Source: Hyphomicrobiales bacterium
GTDB lineage: Bacteria > Pseudomonadota > Alphaproteobacteria > Rhizobiales > MH13
DNA: 64,000 nucleotides
Reading direction: 5' to 3'
Assembly (NCBI GenBank): GCA_017642935.1
Contig: JAEPOK010000001.1
Span: 1,843,192 to 1,907,191 of the forward strand
Shown here: positions 45,870-54,896 of the stretch, piece by piece
Layout of the letters: every line of letters starts with the position of its first letter
Numbering within the stretch: position 1 is the stretch's first letter
The notes under the pieces: model-generated
Seen by the model: only the letters and a program-made list of their open reading frames with translations
The model's database searches: none
Told to the model about the DNA's origin: nothing
Program-made: the position numbers and the translations under genes

Positions 45870-46899
45870 ACTCTACCGCCAGAGCGATCTGCCCATTTTT
45901 CAAAACCGGATGTATGAAAGTGCCCAGGCTGGGCGCGATTGTCCTAAAGGCCAGATGCGACTTGTCGAGGACCTTGCCACCGGATTGGTGCGCAATGCGG
46001 CGTTTGACGCCTCGCTGATGGACTATGACGCTGCTTACCAAAATGAACAGGGAAACAGTCGGCGTTTTGCTGAACATCTGAGCGACGTCGCCGATTTGAT
46101 CCTTGAAAAAATTGGTCGCGATGGATTGATTGAAATTGGCTGCGGCAAAGGGCTTTTTTTAGACTATCTCTGGGGCCGTGGGGCGCAAGCAAAAGGTTTT
46201 GACCCGACTTATGAAGGGGACAGCCCACTTGTGCAAAAGGTCTATTTCTCAAGCGATCTGAATATCAAAGGGCGCGGGCTCATTTTGCGCCACGTCCTGG
46301 AACATGTTGAGGACCCTGTGAGCTTTCTCTTTGAGCTCGCCGCGGCAAACGGCAATGAGGGCCTGATTTACATTGAGGTCCCCTGTCTGGACTGGATATT
46401 GGAGAACCGTGCGTGGTTTGACGTGTTCTACGAGCATGTCAACTACTTTCGTTTGAACGATTTCAAACGCATTTTTGGTCGTCTCGTTCATGCTGACCGC
46501 ACATTTGGCGGCCAATATCTTAGAGTTGTTGGTGATCTCTCAACGCTTCGGCGACCCACCTACGTCCCCTTGGATGCAGTGCACTTTCCAGAAGATTTTG
46601 TAGACAGCCTCACAAAGGCCGCAACCTCGTCTCCCCCAATTGCCGTATGGGGTGGGGCATCCAAAGGCGTCATTTTTTGCCTTTTCATGGAACGCGCCGG
46701 TTGCAAGATCGGTCGGGTGATCGACATCAACCCCGCCAAGCAGGGGCATTTTCTTCCGGGAACGGGATTGCGCGTGATGTCGCCAGAAGAGGGCTTGGCC
46801 GATCTGTCTGAAGGCAGCGTGGTACAGGTCATGAACCCCAACTATCTGGAAGAGATACGCCAAAGTTCGCCAAAGCACCTCCAGTACAAGGCCCTTTGA
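45850..46899 (+). CDS. Class I SAM-dependent methyltransferase
   Basis: 349 residues. The SAM-binding motif is LIEIGCGKGLFLDYL, and LRHVLEHVEDPVSFL is the usual post-motif. The C-terminal part (AVWGGASKGVIFCLFMERAG) resembles the extra domain of the sugar C-methyltransferase family, so it is a second relative of the gene at 43789 without the zinc module. The acceptor is unknown; an O- or C-methylation of the same glycan is likely from position. Confidence 0.85.
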   Translation: MTETTRELYRQSDLPIFQNRMYESAQAGRDCPKGQMRLVEDLATGLVRNAAFDASLMDYDAAYQNEQGNSRRFAEHLSDVADLILEKIGRDGLIEIGCGKGLFLDYLWGRGAQAKGFDPTYEGDSPLVQKVYFSSDLNIKGRGLILRHVLEHVEDPVSFLFELAAANGNEGLIYIEVPCLDWILENRAWFDVFYEHVNYFRLNDFKRIFGRLVHADRTFGGQYLRVVGDLSTLRRPTYVPLDAVHFPEDFVDSLTKAATSSPPIAVWGGASKGVIFCLFMERAGCKIGRVIDINPAKQGHFLPGTGLRVMSPEEGLADLSEGSVVQVMNPNYLEEIRQSSPKHLQYKAL

Positions 46900-46900
46900 T

Positions 46901-47671
46901 ATGTCCGATTTTAATGCAGAAGTTGCGGAAAGGCTCGCGGCTGCCAAAACCAATGACCAACTTTGCACGGCACGAGACCGATTTTTGCAAGCGTCAATCG
47001 CGTCGCACTATTCCTATAACTTTTTTTGGATGGGTCGCCCCATTATCCAATACCCGCAAGACATGGTGGCGGTTCAGGAACTCATTTGGCGTGTGAAACC
47101 TGATCTCATCATTGAGACCGGAATTGCGCATGGAGGCTCATTGATCCTCTCGGCATCCATGCTGGCGCTGTTGGATTACTGCGATGCGATCGAGAACAAC
47201 GAAGTTTTGAATCCCAAGAATCCCAAGCGACGGGTTCTGGGCGTGGACATCGACATCCGTGCGCACAATCGAAGAGCTATTGAGCAGCATCCGATGTCTG
47301 GCCGGATCGAGATGCTTCAGGGGTCCTCTGTGGCTGCGGACATCATCGACAAAGTGGCAACGCGTGCCGCGCGGGCGGAACGCGTGATGGTCTTTCTGGA
47401 CAGCAATCACACGCATGATCATGTGCTACAAGAGCTACGGGCGTATGGCCCCATGACAAGTGCGCAAAGCTACTGCGTCGTGTTTGACACCGTGGTAGAA
47501 AAACTCCCTTCAGAACCCTTTAAAGACAGACCCTGGGAGGTCGGGGACAATCCCATGACAGCGGTTGATTCCTATCTGGATGAAACATCCTTGTTTGAAA
47601 TCGACCACGACATAGACGCAAAATTGCAAATTAGTGTCGCCCCACGTGGATACCTTAGACGCGTGGAATAA
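46901..47671 (+). CDS. CmcI-family (cephalosporin hydroxylase / rhamnosyl O-methyltransferase-like) protein
   Basis: 256-residue SAM-fold protein of the CmcI family. PDLIIETGIAHGGSLILSAS is the SAM motif, LGVDIDIRAHNRRAI follows, and VFLDSNHTHDHVLQEL and PRGYLRRVE are conserved. Members methylate sugar hydroxyls in cell-surface glycolipids. It begins directly after the previous methyltransferase gene and closes this plus-strand run. Confidence 0.87.
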   Translation: MSDFNAEVAERLAAAKTNDQLCTARDRFLQASIASHYSYNFFWMGRPIIQYPQDMVAVQELIWRVKPDLIIETGIAHGGSLILSASMLALLDYCDAIENNEVLNPKNPKRRVLGVDIDIRAHNRRAIEQHPMSGRIEMLQGSSVAADIIDKVATRAARAERVMVFLDSNHTHDHVLQELRAYGPMTSAQSYCVVFDTVVEKLPSEPFKDRPWEVGDNPMTAVDSYLDETSLFEIDHDIDAKLQISVAPRGYLRRVE

Positions 47672-47836
47672 AGTTCTCCGGATTGGCCGTAATTGTGTTG
47701 GGCGATTAGCTCGGGTGCAAGCGAGGAAAAACGCCGAGGCGCAAGCATCCATTTCAAATTTGGACCGTGGTGTTTTGCAGGGAGCTACACCATAACCGGG
47801 TGAGGTGCCCTGAGAATCGACGTTATCGGGCGCTGG

Positions 47837-49765
47837 CTAAGCTGGCTGCTTCTGCCCCGGAAACTGGATCAGCGTGTGCTCGCCGGTTTGATTGCTATGA
47901 AACCCCGTCACGTAGTTCCTAGCTACGGCCCGGACCAATGCGCGGTCTCGCCGCTCCACAGCCAAGCTCACCTGTTCGAGCATCGATTTGGTTTCACTTT
48001 CAGGTTGACCGCTTTCCTGCGCTCGTAAAATCTTTTCGTGAGGGGTCTTGATCAGGGTTTTGTTGTCGATCAGCAACTCTTCATACAGCTTCTCGCCAGG
48101 CCGCATGCCGATCAATTCGATCTCGATGTCGCCATCGGGATGCACAGCATCACGCAACGTTCGACCGGACAGCTCGATCATACGACGCGCAAGATCCATG
48201 ATCTTGATGGGCTCTCCCATGTCGAGCACAAATAGGTCGTTTCCCTCGGCGTAGGCTCCAGCCAGCAAGACCAATCGCGCTGCTTCCGGTATGGTCATAA
48301 AGAACCTAGTGACCTGCGGATGAGTGACGGTTACTGGCCCGCCGTCCGCAATCTGTTTGGTGAAAAGAGGGACCACCGAGCCCGATGACCCCAGCACGTT
48401 GCCAAATCGCACCATTGAGAACCGGGTTGTTTGACACCGTCTTTGAGCGTCGCTGACGACCAGTTCCGCCAGTCGCTTTGTGGCGCCCATGATATTGGTC
48501 GGTCGAACGGCTTTATCGGTGGAAATGAGAATGAACCGTTCAACGTTGGCAGCAACGGCGGCATCGCAGACGATCTTGGTTCCCAGGACATTGTTGCGGG
48601 CACCTTCTACCTCATTTTCCTCAATAATGGGTACGTGTTTGTATGCGGCTGCGTGCAAGACGACATCAACGCTATGCTGCTTCAAAACGGCCTGAATGGC
48701 TGTTAGGTCAGTAATGGAGCCCAGGCAAGATTCGACCGCTACACCCCGTTCACCAGACCCCGGCTTGATCAGGCGGTTAATCTCGTAAAGAGCTGGCTCG
48801 CTTCTTTCGAACAGAACGATTTTTGACGGCTGACAGTTCAAGAGTTGCAGGCAAAGTTCCGCGCCGATTGAACCGCCTGCGCCAGTGACCATGACGCAGC
48901 GACCAGTATAGGCTTCTGTAATCTCGGGCGTGTTGAGGTCGACCCTGTCGCGTCCCAGGAGCTCGTCGGTTGTCACCGTGCGCAGGTCACTGACCGTATT
49001 CTTTCCCGACACAAGGTCAACATATGACGGAACAACCTTCACATCGCAGCCGATGGCTTTGAGCCTTTCAATCATTTCAGCCTTGCGGCTGATCGAAAGG
49101 GATGGAATGGCGATCAAGACCTGCCGGATCCGGCCCGTTTGAGCCGCTTTTTCCAACACAGATGGCGGCTTCACACGCGTGCCGGAAACAATCAGATTGT
49201 GCAAAGCTGGATTGTCATCGACAAACATGACAGGGACGACTTCACGCGACTGTTTTAACGATGCAGCCAACTGAATGCCTGCGGACCCCGCGCCGTAGAT
49301 CGCCACTGGAACACGGTTTTCTCCGAGGACTGATAAGGCTTGCAGCAAGCGAAGCGCGATAAGGCGCGTAATGATCGCCAAAATGAAAAAGATCGCACCA
49401 AAATAAATCGGAACCGAGCGCGGGAAACCTGCTTGAAGGAAAAATGCGCCGACCGATGCGAGCAGCATGATACTGAGCGAGAAACCAGCTATCCGAAATA
49501 TCGCATCCAGATCGATGGCGTGCATTTTGATGCGATGGAGTTTAAAAAAGAACAGAAGCAGCCCACACGCGCCCAGCACGAAGAGGCTGTCGAGAATTTC
49601 CACGCGTTCAAATGGATTGAAAAGTCCCAACCAGCCATCAGCATCAAAGATGCCGAGCCTGAAGCCAAAGGCGGCCCAGAAAGCGATGGGCAACAGCAAT
49701 AAATCAGTGCCGAAAATAAGGGCCGATTTTTTTGCTCGTGAAAGCTTGCTGGGGTCGAAAATCAT
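47837..49765 (-). CDS. Membrane-bound NDP-sugar 4,6-dehydratase (WbpM/FlaA1/CapD family)
   Basis: 642 residues. About four hydrophobic segments (residues ~13-135) anchor the N-terminus. A CoA-binding-like Rossmann segment follows (VPVAIYGAGSAGIQLAASL). The catalytic short-chain dehydrogenase begins VMVTGAGGSIGAEL. The catalytic stretch STDKAVRPTNIMGATKR has Met where classical enzymes have Tyr, as known for the WbpM group. These enzymes turn UDP-GlcNAc into a UDP-4-keto-6-deoxy sugar. It is the only such dehydratase in the window, so it may feed the pseC aminotransferase. Read alone on the minus strand. Confidence 0.92.
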   Translation of the reverse strand: MIFDPSKLSRAKKSALIFGTDLLLLPIAFWAAFGFRLGIFDADGWLGLFNPFERVEILDSLFVLGACGLLLFFFKLHRIKMHAIDLDAIFRIAGFSLSIMLLASVGAFFLQAGFPRSVPIYFGAIFFILAIITRLIALRLLQALSVLGENRVPVAIYGAGSAGIQLAASLKQSREVVPVMFVDDNPALHNLIVSGTRVKPPSVLEKAAQTGRIRQVLIAIPSLSISRKAEMIERLKAIGCDVKVVPSYVDLVSGKNTVSDLRTVTTDELLGRDRVDLNTPEITEAYTGRCVMVTGAGGSIGAELCLQLLNCQPSKIVLFERSEPALYEINRLIKPGSGERGVAVESCLGSITDLTAIQAVLKQHSVDVVLHAAAYKHVPIIEENEVEGARNNVLGTKIVCDAAVAANVERFILISTDKAVRPTNIMGATKRLAELVVSDAQRRCQTTRFSMVRFGNVLGSSGSVVPLFTKQIADGGPVTVTHPQVTRFFMTIPEAARLVLLAGAYAEGNDLFVLDMGEPIKIMDLARRMIELSGRTLRDAVHPDGDIEIELIGMRPGEKLYEELLIDNKTLIKTPHEKILRAQESGQPESETKSMLEQVSLAVERRDRALVRAVARNYVTGFHSNQTGEHTLIQFPGQKQPA

Positions 49766-50132
49766 GATGGGGACTCGACAACATGGAAAAGCTGGGCAGA
49801 TACCAAGGTCATGTTCTTTCAGAGAGACATTTTATCGCTAAGCGGTCACGACTGGCTCTATATGCCAAAACCAACGATTAAGTCTTTGAACAACAGCGCC
49901 GTTGGATCACTGTTGGCAGCAACTGGCAGGTTCTGATGAAGATGCTTCCCCTTTGCATCATCCAACCATGATTGGCAACGATTCGCGCAACATCTCAAAG
50001 CAGCTTGAGGCGTACCGCACTGCGACCTTGCATGCCTGGGCATTTCACGCGTAGTTGGTCAGCATGCCTATGTCCTCGATTTGCTCGCTAACCGCACTTT
50101 TCGCCGCCGATAGAGTTCTTTAGAGAGTAGCG
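49766..50132. other. Intergenic stretch between divergent dehydratase and reductase genes
   Basis: 367 bases with no supported gene. It must carry the promoters of the membrane dehydratase (minus) and of the nonulosonic-acid cassette (plus). I see no strong palindrome or terminator. GAGAG at 50122-50128 is the likely ribosome site of the gene at 50133. Confidence 0.6.
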
Positions 50133-51053
50133 ATGCGAACCGATAGTGGTATCTTCATTACAGGCGGCACGGGCCTTCTGGGCCTGCATTGGGCTCAGGC
50201 TTGTAAAACCAGGTGGCAGGTCACAGTCGCTACCCACCGACGGGTGCATGTGCCCTCGGCCATCACTGCGCGCCCGGTTGATCTGGCGAATCCAGCAGCT
50301 TTCGATGAAGCCCTCCGCGCGAGCAATGCTGATCTTGTGGTTCACACGGCTGGGCTTACCAGCGTCGAGACGTGTGAGGCTGAACCAGAACGGGCGAAGT
50401 ATGAGAACACCTTTTTGGCCGAACAAGTCGCGCAAGCGGCGGCGCGGCGCGGCGCTCGGTTGATTCATATTTCGACGGATCATTTATTTTCCGGTGACGC
50501 CGAGCTTTACAGCGAAACCGACCCCGTCGAACCGATAAATGTCTATGCCCGCACAAAAGCGGCGGCGGAAGAACTTGTGCTGAAAGCCTGCCCGGAAGCC
50601 CTCGTTCTTCGAACGAATTTCTACGGCTGGGGACCGTCCTATAGGCCTTCGTTCAGCGACTGGATCCTAAAAAGTCTGGCAGCGGGCGAGTCGATCCCGC
50701 TGTTTGGCGATGTACACTATACGCCGGTCCTGATAGCCCCCTTGATCAAGGCGGCATTGCGCCTCGTGGAGAAGAAAGCAAGCGGTATCGTGCACGCAAC
50801 CGGGGACGATGTTCTGACCAAACTTGCATTTGGACAGGCTGTCGCTCGGCAGTTCGGTTATTCAGACCTGTCGATAAAGTCCAGCAGGCTGTCCGCCCAG
50901 AAAAACCTCGTGCGCCGCCCTGTTGTCATGGCTTTGTCAAACGCACGCTTGCGCCGTCTTCTGGGCCACGGCATGGGCACTCTCACCGACCAGATAGAAC
51001 AACTAAAGGCCGAGGCTGAGCAGCCGCCCATCGAGGAGATCCGAGCGCTATGA
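50133..51053 (+). CDS. RmlD-like NDP-sugar reductase/epimerase
   Basis: 306-residue extended short-chain dehydrogenase of the dTDP-4-dehydrorhamnose reductase group. FITGGTGLLGLHWAQA binds the nucleotide, LIHISTDHLFSGD is the conserved STDxxF, and NVYARTKAAAEELV gives YxxxK. It begins the plus-strand nonulosonic-acid operon and overlaps pseC by 4 bases. In the Pse pathway no reductase of this type is needed, so it may make a separate sugar or a variant intermediate. Confidence 0.87.
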   Translation: MRTDSGIFITGGTGLLGLHWAQACKTRWQVTVATHRRVHVPSAITARPVDLANPAAFDEALRASNADLVVHTAGLTSVETCEAEPERAKYENTFLAEQVAQAAARRGARLIHISTDHLFSGDAELYSETDPVEPINVYARTKAAAEELVLKACPEALVLRTNFYGWGPSYRPSFSDWILKSLAAGESIPLFGDVHYTPVLIAPLIKAALRLVEKKASGIVHATGDDVLTKLAFGQAVARQFGYSDLSIKSSRLSAQKNLVRRPVVMALSNARLRRLLGHGMGTLTDQIEQLKAEAEQPPIEEIRAL

Positions 51054-52222
51054 TACCTTATGGCCGCCACCATCTGGAAGAGGACGATATAGTAGCGGTT
51101 ACCGAGATCCTCAAAGCCGGGCTTCTAACACAAGGCCCCATGATTGAGGCCTTTGAGACTGCGGTGGCGGACTATGTCGGCTCGCGCTATGCGGTCGCGG
51201 TCTCCAGTTGCACGGCAGCGCTTCACCTTGCAGCCCTGTCTGCTGATATCAGACCGGGCCGAAAGCTGGTGACATCTCCAATAACGTTTGTCGCCAGCGC
51301 CAATGCTGCGCTGTATTGTGGTGGTACAATCGCTTTCTGCGATATCGATCCGTCGACGGTCAATATGGATCCCAACGCCCTTGAGGCGGTTTTGGCGGAA
51401 GCTGATGATGTAGGCGTCGTCTCCCCCGTGCATTTTGGCGGTTTGCCGTGCGATATGGAGCGCATTGGCCACTTGGCGCGTAAAGCCGGTGCTCTGGTGG
51501 TCGAGGATGCGGCGCATGCCCTTGGTGCGCGCTATTCCGATGGTAGCCGCGTCGGCTCAGGCACCTACGGCGACATGACAGCCTTCTCCTTTCATCCTGT
51601 CAAAGCGATCGCTGCCGGTGAAGGCGGTATGATCACGACAAATGACGAGAACCTGTATCGCCGTCTGTTGCGCCTCCGCAGTCACGGGATCAACAAACTC
51701 AACGACAGTATGGTCGGATCGGATTTGGCTTTTGAGAACGGCAAGCTCAATCCCTGGTATTACGAAATGCAGGAACTGGGCCACCATTACCGCATCACCG
51801 ATATTCAGTGTGCTTTGGCATTGTCTCAGCTCAAGAAACTGGATCGGTTTCTGGCACGGCGCCAGCAGCTTGCTGCGGTGTATGATGCGGCATTTAGCTC
51901 ATTCACCAACCTGAGCCCGGCCCAGCCAATGGCGCGCGAACGCTCCGGCCTGCACATCTATGTGGTCCGGATCGATTACGCCGCTGCCGGCATAAGCCGT
52001 GGAGATCTGATGCGCGCTTTGAGGTCCAGGGATATCGGATCACAGGTGCACTATGTTCCGGTGCCAGCTCACCCCTATTATCGCCAACGCGGTTTTGATC
52101 CTAAATCCTACGGGCACGCGTGGAAGTACTACCAGGATGCGCTGAGCATCCCGCTTTTTTTCGACCTCACGGACGCCCAGCAAAGCGACGTGATCACTGC
52201 TCTGCAAGAGATCGTCGGTTGA
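51050..52222 (+). CDS. pseC: PLP-dependent sugar aminotransferase, PseC type
   Basis: 390-residue DegT/DnrJ/EryC1 enzyme that aminates C4 of a UDP-4-keto-6-deoxy-HexNAc, an early step to pseudaminic acid. MIPYGRHHLEEDDIVAV at the start and VVEDAAHALGARY are typical; the PLP Lys lies in TAFSFHPVKAIAAGEGG. RLRSHGINK and YEMQELGHHYRITDIQCAL are PseC-like. It starts inside the end of the previous gene (ATGA) and its own stop overlaps the TTG start of the aldo/keto reductase. Confidence 0.9.
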   Translation: MIPYGRHHLEEDDIVAVTEILKAGLLTQGPMIEAFETAVADYVGSRYAVAVSSCTAALHLAALSADIRPGRKLVTSPITFVASANAALYCGGTIAFCDIDPSTVNMDPNALEAVLAEADDVGVVSPVHFGGLPCDMERIGHLARKAGALVVEDAAHALGARYSDGSRVGSGTYGDMTAFSFHPVKAIAAGEGGMITTNDENLYRRLLRLRSHGINKLNDSMVGSDLAFENGKLNPWYYEMQELGHHYRITDIQCALALSQLKKLDRFLARRQQLAAVYDAAFSSFTNLSPAQPMARERSGLHIYVVRIDYAAAGISRGDLMRALRSRDIGSQVHYVPVPAHPYYRQRGFDPKSYGHAWKYYQDALSIPLFFDLTDAQQSDVITALQEIVG

Positions 52223-53109
52223 AGCTTGCGCTCGGCACCGTCCAGTTTGGACTCGATTATGGCGTCGCCAATTCTGCAGGACAGGTCACGATGGCCGAAG
52301 CCGAGCGCATCGTTCGTCGTGCGCGGGCGTTGAGGATCGACACGCTCGACACCGCGGTCGCCTATGGCACCAGTGAGAGCGTTCTAGGTGAGATCGGTGT
52401 GTCGGGTTTTCGCGTCGTGACAAAACTTCCACCGCTGGAGGGTTCGGTCGCCAAGAATGCACACGCCGATCCGGCGGGTTTTGTCGAGCGTTTGGTCGTG
52501 GGCAGCTTGAGGCGCTTGAACGTCGAACGGTTGGAGGCCGTTCTTTTTCATCGGTCATCCGACGCGCGCGGATCAACGGGCGATGCTCTTGGACGCGCGC
52601 TCGCAGATCTTCAGGCCGCCGATACGATTGGCGCAATGGGTATTTCGGTCTACAGTCCGACGGAGCTCGAGAACTATCCTGAAGACTTGCATGTCGGTCT
52701 GATTCAGGCGCCTGTGAATGCGCTCGACACGCGGCTGGAAGACAGCGGATGGACCGCCCGCCTGACCGAACGCCAGATACGGATCCACAGCCGTTCGGCC
52801 TTTCTACAGGGCCTTCTACTGATGGCGCCCAATGACCGGCCGGCGAAATTCAACCGGTGGGCACAGGTGTGGCGGGCGTGGGATCAGTGGCGGGCCAAGC
52901 ATGGGCTGACGCCGCTCCAGGCTGCCGCTTTTTGCGTTTTGGCCGCTCCCGGGATCGAGCGCATCGTCGTTGGCGTTGACACCGAAGCGCAACTGCGGGC
53001 TATCGCCCAGGCCGTGGACGAGGTCTCGCAGAGAACGGATTTGCAAAGGCCGGTTTTTCATGGACAGGACACAGACCTGCTCACGCCGATTAGATGGAAC
53101 AGCTTATGA
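52219..53109 (+). CDS. Aldo/keto reductase in glycan cassette
   Basis: 296-residue TIM-barrel NADPH oxidoreductase. LALGTVQFGLDYGVAN opens the barrel; IDTLDTAVAYGTSE has the catalytic Asp and Tyr; VLFHRSS stands at the usual catalytic His. The start is TTG at 52219 within the pseC stop (TTGA); no ATG is available until well inside the domain. The following synthase starts at ATGA in its stop. Aldo/keto reductases of this subgroup occur beside NeuB-like and SpsF-like genes; their reaction is not established. Confidence 0.85.
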   Translation: MKLALGTVQFGLDYGVANSAGQVTMAEAERIVRRARALRIDTLDTAVAYGTSESVLGEIGVSGFRVVTKLPPLEGSVAKNAHADPAGFVERLVVGSLRRLNVERLEAVLFHRSSDARGSTGDALGRALADLQAADTIGAMGISVYSPTELENYPEDLHVGLIQAPVNALDTRLEDSGWTARLTERQIRIHSRSAFLQGLLLMAPNDRPAKFNRWAQVWRAWDQWRAKHGLTPLQAAAFCVLAAPGIERIVVGVDTEAQLRAIAQAVDEVSQRTDLQRPVFHGQDTDLLTPIRWNSL

Positions 53110-54125
53110 CGCACAACCTACTGCCTGGACTTCAGATCGTTGCCGAAGTGGCGCAAGGATTCGAGGGCAATCCCGCCCAGGCGGCGCTCTTGATCCGCGC
53201 AGCGGCCAAGTCGGGAGCCGATGCTGTCAAGTTTCAGCTCGTGTTCGCCGATGAACTGGCGACGCCTGACTACCAGTATTACGATCTGTTTCGCGGGCTC
53301 GAGATGAGCGATGAAACCTGGCAAAGCCTGGCCGACCAATGCCGTGCCGAGGGCATTGCCCTGCAGGTCGATATCTTCGGCCGCAGAAGCTTGGACCTGG
53401 CTGCACGGATCGGCGTCGAGACGGTAAAGCTGCACGGCACCGATATCGCGAATCCCGGCCTTTTGCGCGATGTTGCCGCCAGTTCCGTGCCGCAGGTCAT
53501 GCTGGGCGCCGGCGGAGCGCATCTGGACGAAATCGACACCGCATTGGCCGTTCTGGCCGACAAGAAGGTCGTTGTGCTTTTGGGTTTTCAGGCCTATCCG
53601 ACACCGACGGACACCAACCAGATCGACCGGGTAGGGGTTTTGTGCGAGCGCTTTGCAGACGCATCGAACGTCACGGTCGGGTTTGCCGATCATGCCGATC
53701 CCGAGAATGCCCTGCGCATGGCGCTGGCTGCCGCGGCGCTGGGCAAAGGCGCACGGGTCATCGAGAAGCACCTGACGCTAGGGCGGAACATGGAGTTGGA
53801 GGATTTTGAATCAGCGCTGAACCCTGACCAGTTCGCCGAGTTCGCGACCACCTTGCGCGGCGTCGATTCAGCCTTGGGTGTCACGGCCGACAGCGCGGAC
53901 TTTGGCATGTCTGAGGCTGAAAAGAGCTACCGCAAAATGATCCGGCGCCATGTGGTCAGTGCCCATGCCTTGCAGGCGGGCCAGCTTGTTGAAGCCTCCG
54001 ATCTGGTCTTGAAGCGCGCGGCGATCGGCAATCCGCTCACGGATCTGGACCAGTCCATCGGCCATCGATTGGTGCGTGACGTTGCCGCCAACTCACCCTT
54101 GCGCGCAAACGATCTGGAGGGCTAG
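53106..54125 (+). CDS. NeuB/SpsE-family nonulosonic acid synthase-like protein (paralogue 1)
   Basis: 339-residue enzyme of the N-acetylneuraminate synthase family, condensing phosphoenolpyruvate with an amino sugar. IVAEVAQGFEGNPAQAALL opens the barrel, GADAVKFQLV and VIEKHLTLGRNMELEDF are conserved; the family CSxYP site is replaced by FQAYPTP. A C-terminal SAF domain (about residues 280-339) is present. It differs clearly from the PseI-type paralogue at 57208. The frame also allows ATG 53094, but ATG 53106 overlaps the previous stop (ATGA). Confidence 0.87.
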   Translation: MTHNLLPGLQIVAEVAQGFEGNPAQAALLIRAAAKSGADAVKFQLVFADELATPDYQYYDLFRGLEMSDETWQSLADQCRAEGIALQVDIFGRRSLDLAARIGVETVKLHGTDIANPGLLRDVAASSVPQVMLGAGGAHLDEIDTALAVLADKKVVVLLGFQAYPTPTDTNQIDRVGVLCERFADASNVTVGFADHADPENALRMALAAAALGKGARVIEKHLTLGRNMELEDFESALNPDQFAEFATTLRGVDSALGVTADSADFGMSEAEKSYRKMIRRHVVSAHALQAGQLVEASDLVLKRAAIGNPLTDLDQSIGHRLVRDVAANSPLRANDLEG

Positions 54126-54128
54126 GCG

Positions 54129-54896
54129 ATGGCGCGCAGACTGGTGGCAGCTTTGGCGTGCCGCAACCAGGGAAGCCGGCTTTACGGCAAGCCCGTACAG
54201 AATCTGGATGTGGACCGCGGCGTTTGCATTCTCGACAACATCATCGACTGCCTGCATAGCATCGCCTGCATTGACGAGGTCGTGTTGGGCATTGCCGAGG
54301 GTGCGGAGAATACGGGCTATGAGCGGATTGCCGAGGCCCGCGGTCTGCGCTGGATTCGAGGCGACGAGACCGATGTTCTTGGTCGCCTGATAGCCTGCGG
54401 GGAGGCCGCCGGTGCGACCGACATCTTCCGCACCACAAGCGAAAGTCCCTTTCCCTTTTTCGAACCCGTCGATGAGGCCTGGACGCGATATGTCGACGCG
54501 GGCGCGGATGGTTTGTTTCTGGACGACATTGTCGATGGTTGCGGATTCGAGCTTCTCTCGCTGGACGCCTTGCGCCGCTCCCATCGTGAGGGTGAGGAGC
54601 GGCACCGGTCGGAATTGTGCACGCTCTACATGCGCGAGAACCATGACACCTTCAATATTCTGCGCGACACCGCACCTGCGGAGCTTGTCCGGCAAGATTT
54701 GCGGCTGACGGTGGATAACCCGGAAGACCTCATCCTCGCCCGCGCCGTCTATCAGGCGTTTGCCGGTCAGGCACCGCGCATCCCGGTATCGGACATCGTC
54801 AGGTTTCTCGATGCACATCCGGATTTGATCGCCTTGACAGCGTCCTTCACCGAAGCCGGCTATCAGACCATGTATATCTGGGGGAAGAACGCATGA
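54129..54896 (+). CDS. SpsF-like acylneuraminate cytidylyltransferase
   Basis: 255-residue nucleotidyltransferase of the CMP-sugar type. ALACRNQGSRLYGKPVQNL is the CTP-binding N-terminus of SpsF-like proteins; RTTSESPFPFFEP and LRLTVDNPEDLILA follow. It would activate a nonulosonic acid with CMP. Both synthases in this cassette could feed it. It starts 3 bases after the NeuB-like gene and overlaps the aminotransferase gene by 4 bases. Confidence 0.85.
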   Translation: MARRLVAALACRNQGSRLYGKPVQNLDVDRGVCILDNIIDCLHSIACIDEVVLGIAEGAENTGYERIAEARGLRWIRGDETDVLGRLIACGEAAGATDIFRTTSESPFPFFEPVDEAWTRYVDAGADGLFLDDIVDGCGFELLSLDALRRSHREGEERHRSELCTLYMRENHDTFNILRDTAPAELVRQDLRLTVDNPEDLILARAVYQAFAGQAPRIPVSDIVRFLDAHPDLIALTASFTEAGYQTMYIWGKNA

